Assembly (NCBI GenBank): GCA_015223015.1
Contig: JADFWK010000183.1
Location: forward strand, 1 to 5,137
DNA length: 5,137 nucleotides
Source of the DNA: Pseudomonadota bacterium
GTDB lineage: Bacteria; Desulfobacterota; DSM-4660; Desulfatiglandales; B25-G16
Reading direction: 5' to 3'
The notes beneath the pieces were generated by a model that was not told the origin of the DNA, searched no databases, and worked only from the letters and a program-made list of their open reading frames with translations. The translations under genes were made by a program, and so were the position numbers. Shown piece by piece: positions 1 through 5,137 of this stretch. Each line of letters opens with the position of its first letter. Positions within the stretch are counted from its first letter, which is position 1.

Positions 1-2097
1 GAATTCCTCCTTGAAACACAGAAGGAAATGGATCGCCCCATTTTTATTGTTCCCCAGCTTATCCTCTACAAAATGACTCCTGAAAAAGACTATTCAAACC
101 TGGGCAGCCTATTGTTTGGGTTCAAAGACAATCCAGGCGCTATCAGGAAAATCGTCCTTTTTTTCAGACACAATCGCCAGGCTTTTATCGATTTTGGTCG
201 GCCCCTGGATCTGAAGGCCTATGTAAGAAGTCAATCTTCTTCAAGACCCTTGCATGAAATGGCTGCGGAGATCAGGCAGGCACTCATTGAAAGCATTGAC
301 ATGCAGAAAAGGGTTATTCTGGGCCCCATCATGAAATCTAAACACCAGATCAAGCAATTGGTCCTCATGGACAAAAGCGTCACCAAGGACATTAAGCAAG
401 CGGCCCATGGCAATGAAAAAAGGCTCAGGCAACTAAAGAAAAAGGCCGGGCGATACTTTGACGAGATCGCTGCCGATTACAACATGGCATACATCCAGTC
501 TTTTCTAATGGCATTAAGCTGGTTGTGGAAAAAGATCTTTGAGGGCGTGGATGTGGACATGGCAGGCCTGGCAAAAGTGAGGGAATGGGCTCGAAAAGGA
601 ACACTGATTTATATTCCTTCCCACAAGAGCCATATAGATTACCTGATCCTCAACCATGTGCTTCTCAGTAATCATCTGCATGTTCCTCGGGTTGCTGCGG
701 GAACCAATTTGGCGTTTTGGCCCATGGGCCATATTTTCAGACAATGCGGTGCCTTTTTCATCCGCCGATCTTTTAAGGGAGAAAAGCTTTACTCAGCGGT
801 GCTTACAAGATACATCAAAGCACTCCTTGAAGAGGGGCATCCTATCCAATTCTTTATTGAGGGAGGCAGAAGTCGAAATGGTAAATTGACGCTTCCAAAG
901 ACGGGCCTTCTCTCTATCTTGCTTAATGCCCATCGGGAAGGATTTTGTAAGGATCTCATATTTGTTCCTGCCTCCATAATTTATGATCGAATCATGGAGG
1001 AAAAATCCTACCTCAAGGAGATTGGTGGCGATCCGAAGGAGCGAGAAAATTTCTGGCAGATTATAAGGGCCAGGCGGTTTCTAAAAAAAAGATATGGAAA
1101 AATCTATGTACGGTTCCACGATCCTTTTTCATTGAATGAATACCTGTCTCAAAAAAATCTGCCACCAAAAGGTATTCGCCGCAACCTGGCCTCTCATTTG
1201 GGCCAGTCCATAAACGCCATCTCTCTCGTAACACCCCTTTCACTCATTGCTACGGCCATTTTAGCCAATCACCGCAGAGGATTCCATCTTTCGGAACTCG
1301 CTGAGACTACAGATATTCTTTTGCGTTTTCTTACGAGGTATGAGATTCCCCTGGCAGGTACGCTGAGTGATCCGTCAAAAGCAGTTAAGGAAACCCTATC
1401 CCTGCTTATTAGCTGGAAGGTTATCGATTTTCTTGAGGATGTGGAGGGAGAGGAGGAGATCTTCTACTATGTGGATGAAGAGAAAAAACTCGAGCTCGAA
1501 TATCATAAAAACAGTATCATCCATTTTTTCATTCCTCACTCCTTTGTGGCCATATCACTCTTATCGGGCAGTGAAGAGGTGAAAAGTCCCGAATCAATAA
1601 TTGCCGACTATGCCTTCTTGAAAAATCTCTTTAAGAATGAGTTTATTTTTGATGACAGTGAACGTATTCAGGAAAAAGTTATCTCAGTAATTGAATATTT
1701 TCACGATTCTGCCTTTTTGTTCCAATCAGAGGAAAATGGGGGATACAAAATCACCAGACTTGGCTTTGATAACCTACCTATCTGGGCCGCCCTTGCCAAA
1801 ACCTTCCTTGAATCATACTGGATAGCTGTGAAAGCGATAAGCCAACAGAAAAACAAAGGGGATAAGAGAGGAGATCTCTTGAAGAATATGAATTACCTCG
1901 GAAAACGATTTCATAAATTGGGCGTTATTGATCATATCGGTGCCCTGTCCCAGCTAACCTTCAAAAACGCTATGAGCTTTGCTGATGAAGATATCTTGAG
2001 CGCTCAGGGTATTTCAAAAGAGGATCGTTCACGTACCCTTGAAAGCCTCTCCCAACTCCGCCAGAGAATATATGAATTATCCCAGTACAGGGCGTAG
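1..2097 (+). CDS. plsB: glycerol-3-phosphate 1-O-acyltransferase PlsB (5' end missing)
   Basis: This enzyme transfers a fatty acyl group from acyl-ACP or acyl-CoA to the sn-1 position of glycerol 3-phosphate, the first step of phospholipid synthesis, at the inner membrane. All four acyltransferase blocks are visible (numbered from the Met at base 28): HKSHID at 199-204 (catalytic H-x4-D), GAFFIRR at 241-247, FIEGGRSR at 276-283 and VPASIIY at 313-319. The His-Ser-His-x-Asp-Tyr form matches glycerol-3-phosphate rather than dihydroxyacetone-phosphate acyltransferases. The frame is open to base 1, and residues around base 28 (IFIVPQLIL) align with the interior of E. coli PlsB (VQMVPVSVM). The catalytic His is His306 in the 807-residue E. 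coli protein, so about 110 residues lie outside the window and the ATG at 28 is not the start. The C-terminal half continues the PlsB alignment (TPLSLIATAILA), ending at TAG 2095-2097. The family call is very secure. Confidence 0.95.
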   Translation, partial: EFLLETQKEMDRPIFIVPQLILYKMTPEKDYSNLGSLLFGFKDNPGAIRKIVLFFRHNRQAFIDFGRPLDLKAYVRSQSSSRPLHEMAAEIRQALIESIDMQKRVILGPIMKSKHQIKQLVLMDKSVTKDIKQAAHGNEKRLRQLKKKAGRYFDEIAADYNMAYIQSFLMALSWLWKKIFEGVDVDMAGLAKVREWARKGTLIYIPSHKSHIDYLILNHVLLSNHLHVPRVAAGTNLAFWPMGHIFRQCGAFFIRRSFKGEKLYSAVLTRYIKALLEEGHPIQFFIEGGRSRNGKLTLPKTGLLSILLNAHREGFCKDLIFVPASIIYDRIMEEKSYLKEIGGDPKERENFWQIIRARRFLKKRYGKIYVRFHDPFSLNEYLSQKNLPPKGIRRNLASHLGQSINAISLVTPLSLIATAILANHRRGFHLSELAETTDILLRFLTRYEIPLAGTLSDPSKAVKETLSLLISWKVIDFLEDVEGEEEIFYYVDEEKKLELEYHKNSIIHFFIPHSFVAISLLSGSEEVKSPESIIADYAFLKNLFKNEFIFDDSERIQEKVISVIEYFHDSAFLFQSEENGGYKITRLGFDNLPIWAALAKTFLESYWIAVKAISQQKNKGDKRGDLLKNMNYLGKRFHKLGVIDHIGALSQLTFKNAMSFADEDILSAQGISKEDRSRTLESLSQLRQRIYELSQYRA

Positions 2098-2271
2098 GAT
2101 AAACTGTAATTACCTTCGCCAGCCTACCTCAGTCCTCCATTCCCATCCCCCTTTCAGTACGAGCGAGCTATATTATGCAACGTAATGTTTGCTCGTTCTG
2201 CTATGGCAGGCTTGGACGAATCCACCAGAACCTGACCGGATACAAACCTGTGGTGGGGATAGCACACATTC
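2098..2271. other. convergent intergenic region
   Basis: This 174-bp gap separates the 3' ends of plsB and the racemase-like gene. Apart from the stem-loop at 2161-2198 it holds a pyrimidine-rich stretch around 2123-2156. I see no credible gene, RNA gene or repeat here. Open frames on the plus strand beginning near 2175 run into the antisense of the racemase-like gene and resemble no protein family. Confidence 0.6.
2161..2198. terminator. two-tier stem-loop between convergent genes (possible terminator)
   Basis: An outer 8-bp stem pairs GAGCGAGC (2161-2168) with GCTCGTTC (2191-2198), with one G-T wobble. After a small internal loop (TAT opposite GTTT), an inner 6-bp stem pairs ATTATG (2172-2177) with CGTAAT (2181-2186), again with one wobble, around a CAA loop. 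It lies 64 bases after the plsB stop and 74 bases beyond the racemase-like stop, where two converging transcripts should end. Neither strand has a T-run directly after the stem, so it is not a classical intrinsic terminator. It may block 3' exonuclease or act as a Rho-dependent or bidirectional end. The pairing is seen; the role is inferred. Confidence 0.35.
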
Positions 2272-2973
2272 CTATTGAGATACTGCTCCGGTCGCCTTCT
2301 TCAGGGCAGCCCGTGCCAGCACCCTTGTGGAATCCAAAATTGGCAAGGGTGAATCTTCCTGGCTTATGAGGAGCGGTATCTCGGTACAGCCAAGAACAAT
2401 GGCATCGCAGCCTTGGTCTTGTAATCGGACAATTACCTCGATAAAATACCCTCGAGCTTGTAAGGAAAAATGGCCGTTAACCAGTTCATCAAAAATGATC
2501 TCATTAATGCGCTCCCGGTCGTTTTCCCCGGGAATCCGGTGCTCAATCCCCAAAGCATCTAGCTTAGTGGGATAAACCGGACCCTCCATCAGGAAGCGAG
2601 TGCCCAAGATCCCGAGATACTTATAGTTTCTCCGCTTTGCCTCAGCAGCAACCTCCTCAGCGATATGGAGCCATGGGATCGGGGATCTCTCAACAACCAG
2701 GTCAAATGCCTGATGGATTGTATTGTCAGGACATATAGCGAAATCTGCACCCACTCTTGCTACCTTGGCAACTGAGGACTCCATTAAACGGGCCACGCCT
2801 TCCCAGTCACCGCTTTCAATGTACCGCATATATTCACTCAGGGCAAAGGTGTGCATGGTGACTTCAGGATGAGCGTGCCTCCCGAGTATCTCGGTCCCTT
2901 CTACGCAGATTGTGCGATAGCAGAGGGCCGCCCCCTCTGCACTGCATGCAACAATACCAATGTGTTGAGCCAT
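2272..2973 (-). CDS. aspartate/glutamate racemase-family protein with CPDNT motif
   Basis: This is a complete 233-residue protein of the Asp/Glu/hydantoin racemase superfamily, cytosolic and cofactor-independent, about the length of E. coli YgeA (230). The N-terminal half has IGIVACSAEGAALCYR (5-20), a body like YgeA, and the motif ICPDNTIH (80-87). The C-terminal half has LHIAEEV, LGTRFLMEG (123-131), a conserved IIFDEL (159-164) and GCTEIPLL (195-202) with the second catalytic Cys196. In the usual family the residue just before Asn-Thr is the first catalytic Cys, or Thr in YgeA. Here it is Asp83, with Cys81 two residues earlier, so substrate and even racemase activity are uncertain; a related isomerase or lyase is possible. 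The ATG at 2973 follows GAGGG with 6-base spacing. The stop is TAG. Hand-counted lines give about 55% G+C, above its neighbours. The gene lies 183 bp downstream of the DUF711 gene on the same strand. Confidence 0.88.
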   Translation of the reverse strand: MAQHIGIVACSAEGAALCYRTICVEGTEILGRHAHPEVTMHTFALSEYMRYIESGDWEGVARLMESSVAKVARVGADFAICPDNTIHQAFDLVVERSPIPWLHIAEEVAAEAKRRNYKYLGILGTRFLMEGPVYPTKLDALGIEHRIPGENDRERINEIIFDELVNGHFSLQARGYFIEVIVRLQDQGCDAIVLGCTEIPLLISQEDSPLPILDSTRVLARAALKKATGAVSQ

Positions 2974-2979
2974 GGTTTT

Positions 2980-2984
2980 CCCTC
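2980..2984 (-). promoter_or_regulatory. ribosome binding site of the racemase-like gene
   Basis: On the minus strand GAGGG is followed by six bases (AAAACC) and then ATG. This is near-ideal Shine-Dalgarno spacing and supports the start at 2973. The good site fits independent translation even if the message begins upstream of the DUF711 gene. Confidence 0.65.
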
Positions 2985-3083
2985 ATCCTCAGGTGTCTGC
3001 TGTAAAGTTCTTGCTCTCAGAAAACCACCGGGATACCATATGATATATCCACGATAATCGAAAAAACACCACCAAGTACAACT

Positions 3084-3103
3084 GCGATGTCTTTAGATAT
3101 CGC
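3084..3103. other. small stem-loop upstream of the racemase-like gene
   Basis: GCGATGTC (3084-3091) pairs with GATATCGC (3096-3103) around a TTTA loop. On the plus strand all eight pairs form, with one G-T wobble. On the minus strand, the direction in which both flanking genes are read, the same position is an A-C mismatch, so the RNA hairpin would be weaker. No T-run follows directly on the minus strand. It could equally be a protein-binding inverted repeat for the racemase-like gene. The function is unknown. Confidence 0.25.
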
Positions 3104-3110
3104 CTACCCG

Positions 3111-3131
3111 AAAAAATTTTCAAAGGAATTT
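3111..3131 (-). terminator. weak A+T-rich terminator-like hairpin after the DUF711 gene
   Basis: On the minus strand, about 25 bases after the DUF711 stop, AAATTC, a CTTT loop and GAAAATTT can form a short hairpin with a two-base bulge that merges into a run of six T. The stem is almost entirely A-T and would be unstable, so termination here would be partial at best. If real, it would separate DUF711 transcription from the racemase-like gene. Confidence 0.2.
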
Positions 3132-3156
3132 GACATGGAGTGAGAGTATTGTGGAT

Positions 3157-4293
3157 TTATATCTTCATAATCTTGCTGTTAGCAAAATATTCAAAGCTAT
3201 ATTCTGTCATCTCACCGACTTTTTTATCCGGTATGGGCATCAATCGTGCTGAGAGTGGTTTATTCAACGCAATAGAAAGAGACGCAATATCAAGCAGGAG
3301 GGCATAGAGTTTTTTCTCGGATATATCTCCCGGCAATGGGATAGTATCTAACCCCGTTCCACACACCGATGAATAAAGCAGTAGATTACTCAAGTTATAC
3401 ATTCCTTCATCATTTCTCTTTGCTAGTCCATAGTCCTCAAGCACCGGCAACATCAAACCACAGTAACCGCATTTCTTAATATCGATACTCTTAATTGTAT
3501 CAGTTATTACCTTTGCAATAGCAAGTGTCCCAACATCTCCGAATTTGCCTAATCCTAACTTCTCAAAAGCGAACGCAATACTTTCATCTGGCTTTACAGA
3601 AGTTGCGATTGAAACGTCAATTCCGCCATATTTTATTTTCTCTCTTTCGCTGATTTGTTCGGCTATTTCCTCTATTTTTTTGTATTCCTCACTTAAGATT
3701 TGCTTGAGACACAACCCTGCCTCTTCAATGCTCTTGGCTTTGGAAAACGCCTTGTTTACTAAATCACTATTCTCTGTTCCAATCGCAAAGGATGTTGGTC
3801 CTTCATGATAGGCTGCCGGATAAAAGGGACTCCCCGGCCTCGTGTTAAAAATAGCAGCAAATCTCAGGTTGGCGAACCCGTCTTTGCTGATTCTCGATAT
3901 TTTCCTCATTAGTTTGGCTGTCCGTCTGGCTGATTCGTGGTTTATCTGTTTGTTGTCACAAACCAGAACGGTACAAAACATATGAGAGGTATTCTTTATT
4001 ATTTCGTAGATTACCGGGATGAGCTCTGTATTAGTTGTGGTACCCACATTAGAGTAGTCGATACTATATTTCTGAGCAAGGCCTTCTAGCTCTTTTGCCA
4101 ATCCCACAATCTGGTTCTGCGATTCGAAATACCCCTCCCACGGTTGGGTAGCTATCCTTACCGTTTGAACTGTATATCCCTTGTCTTCAAAGACCCTCCT
4201 TGCATTATTCGTAAAGTGAGCGATGAATCTGATCTGCTCCTCCTCAAAGGGGAGCATGAGATTGAAACCTGCGGTTATTGTTCGTATTTTCAT
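3157..4293 (-). CDS. DUF711 / UPF0210 family protein
   Basis: This 378-residue protein belongs to DUF711 (UPF0210), whose biochemical role is not established; the streptococcal member SP0239 has a pyruvate-formate-lyase-like barrel fold. Numbering from the upstream TTG, the family features are the N-terminal KIRTITAGFNL (4-14), the central NTRPGSPFYPAAYHEG (152-167), YGGIDVSIA (224-232), FEKLGLGKFGDVGTLA (245-260), LMLPVLEDYG (282-291) and CGTGLDTIPLPGD (313-325). Cys313 aligns with the Cys in the streptococcal motif CSVGLDMIAIPED. A CGYC pair (277-280) is not in the streptococcal protein. The C-terminus ends near the family's GEMTEY block, so it is shorter than the roughly 445-residue Gram-positive members. 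ATG 4293 is preferred because it gives the typical MKIRTIT start; an in-frame TTG at 4299 adds two residues, and neither has a strong ribosome binding site. Sampled lines are about 40% G+C. A likely promoter lies at 4347-4375. Confidence 0.88.
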   Translation of the reverse strand: MKIRTITAGFNLMLPFEEEQIRFIAHFTNNARRVFEDKGYTVQTVRIATQPWEGYFESQNQIVGLAKELEGLAQKYSIDYSNVGTTTNTELIPVIYEIIKNTSHMFCTVLVCDNKQINHESARRTAKLMRKISRISKDGFANLRFAAIFNTRPGSPFYPAAYHEGPTSFAIGTENSDLVNKAFSKAKSIEEAGLCLKQILSEEYKKIEEIAEQISEREKIKYGGIDVSIATSVKPDESIAFAFEKLGLGKFGDVGTLAIAKVITDTIKSIDIKKCGYCGLMLPVLEDYGLAKRNDEGMYNLSNLLLYSSVCGTGLDTIPLPGDISEKKLYALLLDIASLSIALNKPLSARLMPIPDKKVGEMTEYSFEYFANSKIMKI

Positions 4294-4346
4294 TTCCAAT
4301 CACAAAAAAAAGGGTTAAACCGTGAGGCTACCGAGTGGCTTTTTCA

Positions 4347-4375
4347 ATTCTCAGCGATATGCTGCCAACCGTCAA
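4347..4375 (-). promoter_or_regulatory. sigma70-type promoter candidate for the DUF711 gene
   Basis: On the minus strand TTGACG (4375-4370, five of six -35 consensus bases) is followed after exactly 17 bases by GAGAAT (4352-4347, four of six -10 consensus bases). A transcript starting near 4340 would give a leader of roughly 45 bases before the ATG at 4293. The leader includes a run of eight T (4310-4303, minus-strand sense). The match and spacing are seen; promoter activity is inferred. Confidence 0.4.
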
Positions 4376-4609
4376 CAGATTGTTTCTGACAAAGACTATT
4401 CAGGCTTTGTGTCTTAGAAATTACTCTTGCCTCAATGAATGCTAGCCAATATACCGTGGATCCTTGCCTTTTGTCATGCAAAATTTCAGCTCGATCAGGG
4501 TAACGTCAAAGTCCAGCTTGGCAAAAGGAACCTTTTACTCTTTAGACTACCGGTAATGGTCAGGAATTTTCGGTCTTGATTATCACTCAAAAAAAATGCT
4601 AAACGAGTA

Positions 4610-4615
4610 TTGACA
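4610..4615 (+). promoter_or_regulatory. orphan -35-like TTGACA upstream of the formyltransferase gene
   Basis: A perfect sigma70 -35 hexamer lies 136 bases before the ATG at 4752 and points toward it. At 15-18 base spacing the downstream hexamers (for example CTCACT at 4633-4638) match the -10 consensus at only about two positions. It is either an activator-dependent promoter or chance. Confidence 0.2.
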
Positions 4616-4734
4616 AAGAGAGAAACGGGTTACTCACTGTCTCAGGTAAAAAACCTCAGCTTTCAAGGTCATCCGTGAAGCACGCATAAACGATAGAGTA
4701 GTACTCACCAGAGTTGCCTGTAACGGAGCCAAAC

Positions 4735-4741
4735 AAGGAAG
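4735..4741 (+). promoter_or_regulatory. candidate ribosome binding site for the ATG at 4752
   Basis: AAGGAAG lies 10 bases before the ATG at 4752, slightly far but usable. A competing site, AAGG at 4786-4789, sits 7 bases before the in-frame ATG at 4797, so the sequence does not settle the start by itself. Confidence 0.4.
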
Positions 4742-4751
4742 ACAAACCCTT

Positions 4752-5137
4752 ATGAAACCTGCACCCATCTTTGATCCGCAAGCACAAGGTAGAGCCATGA
4801 GAGTCGCTGCCTTTATGTCAGGCTCTGGAACCAATGTTATCCGGCTCCTCGAAAAAGAAAAGGAACTGGAGAATGAGCCTGGTGGGTCTCCCTTTAAAGT
4901 TATCTTCATTTTCAGTGACCGCTCCGACGGGCTCTCGGCAGGAGAGAGAATTGCACTTGATGCAGGAGTCCCATACTTCAGTTACGACATAAGGCAGTTT
5001 TACCGGCGTAAAGGATTAAAAAAGACCATTGCAACCCCTGAAGGTATCGCAGCGAGAAAAGAATTTGACTCTGTGGCCTCTCTTTTGACAAAGTCTTTTG
5101 AAATAGACATCATTGCCTTGGCAGGATATATGAGCTA
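4752..5137 (+). CDS. PurN-like formyltransferase (3' end missing)
   Basis: The 128 visible residues match the N-terminal half of the 10-formyltetrahydrofolate-dependent formyltransferase fold, closest to phosphoribosylglycinamide formyltransferase (PurN) of purine synthesis. MRVAAFMSGSGTN (16-28) is the first strand and phosphate loop, equivalent to E. coli MNIVVLISGNGSN. IFIFSD (51-56) matches the AVFSN strand, AGVPYF (71-76) follows, and DIIALAGYMS (119-128) matches DVVVLAGFMRI of the folate site. The catalytic Asn, His and Asp would lie beyond base 5137. Compared with E. coli PurN it has extra residues after the first helix (about 36-47) and before the second (about 83-100), so glycinamide ribotide as substrate is likely but unproven; a paralogous formyltransferase is possible. 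ATG 4797 would give the classic PurN N-terminus. ATG 4752 adds MKPAPIFDPQAQGRA and is chosen because this lead-in looks like those I recall in similar long-form proteins. Confidence 0.82.
   Translation, partial: MKPAPIFDPQAQGRAMRVAAFMSGSGTNVIRLLEKEKELENEPGGSPFKVIFIFSDRSDGLSAGERIALDAGVPYFSYDIRQFYRRKGLKKTIATPEGIAARKEFDSVASLLTKSFEIDIIALAGYMS

Larger units (their letters stand above)
4294..4751. other. divergent intergenic region
   Basis: About 458 bases separate the divergent DUF711 and PurN-like starts. It contains the promoter candidate at 4347-4375 and a perfect TTGACA at 4610-4615 on the plus strand without a good -10. A short hairpin, AGGT-AAAAA-ACCT, lies at 4643-4655. The PurN-like frame is open back to 4614, so part of the right end could be coding if a non-ATG start were used, but no such start is supported. 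A 30-codon minus-strand frame at 4442-4534 looks protein-like but has no start codon at its head. No RNA gene or riboswitch was recognised. Confidence 0.55.

Noticed and set aside
28..30. ATG at 28 as the true plsB start
   Set aside because: The frame is open to base 1 and the alignment with E. coli PlsB begins well inside the protein, so the start lies outside the window.
2175..2369. 64-codon plus-strand open frame after plsB
   Set aside because: Most of it is antisense to the racemase-like gene, and the translation resembles no family.
3041..3060. A+T-rich stretch with CATATG and CGATAATCG palindromes as the racemase-like gene's promoter or operator
   Set aside because: No -35/-10 pair with acceptable spacing could be assigned, and the palindromes are only 4-6 bases, expected by chance.
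4354..4369. sigma54-like TTGGCAG...TCGCT on the minus strand before the DUF711 gene
   Set aside because: The GG and GC doublets are separated by 9 bases, not the required 10, and two further consensus bases differ; a sigma70-type match overlaps it.
4643..4655. AGGT-AAAAA-ACCT hairpin as an attenuator or riboswitch of the PurN-like gene
   Set aside because: There are only four base pairs, with no T-run and no conserved riboswitch core nearby.
4634..4909. 91-codon open frame on the minus strand
   Set aside because: It lies mostly antisense to the PurN-like gene, is Ser/Arg-rich low-complexity translation with no recognisable family, and conflicts with a well-supported frame.

Overview
The window shows bacterial chromosomal DNA with ordinary housekeeping and metabolic genes. 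There are two complete minus-strand genes, one plus-strand gene cut by the left edge and one plus-strand gene cut by the right edge. The PlsB-type acyltransferase suggests a Gram-negative bacterium. Together with the long-form PurN-like formyltransferase and the DUF711 protein, it makes a sulfate-reducer-like deltaproteobacterium (Desulfobacterota) my best guess. That assignment rests on remembered family resemblance, not on a search. No RNA gene, CRISPR array, insertion sequence or phage gene is visible.

Layout: (1) 1-2097 (+) encodes most of a PlsB glycerol-3-phosphate acyltransferase; its first ~110 residues lie left of the window. (2) 2098-2271 is a convergent intergenic gap with a two-tier stem-loop at 2161-2198. 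(3) 2272-2973 (-) encodes an Asp/Glu racemase-superfamily protein with an altered first catalytic motif (CPDNT). (4) 2974-3156 is a spacer with the racemase ribosome binding site and two weak hairpins. (5) 3157-4293 (-) encodes a DUF711/UPF0210 protein of unknown function. (6) 4294-4751 is the divergent intergenic region, with a plausible promoter for the DUF711 gene and a perfect but orphan TTGACA on the plus strand. (7) 4752-5137 (+) is the first part of a PurN-like formyltransferase.

The genes do not form one obvious pathway. PlsB starts phospholipid synthesis, and PurN-like enzymes use 10-formyl-tetrahydrofolate. The racemase-like and DUF711 genes lie on the same strand, DUF711 upstream, and could be co-transcribed. 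Against this, they are 183 bp apart and differ in base composition: about 40% G+C in sampled DUF711 lines against about 55% in the racemase gene. The most interesting points are the Asp where the racemase family normally has its first catalytic Cys or Thr, and the pairing of that gene with an uncharacterised DUF711 protein. I see no convincing evidence for a previously undescribed multi-gene system.
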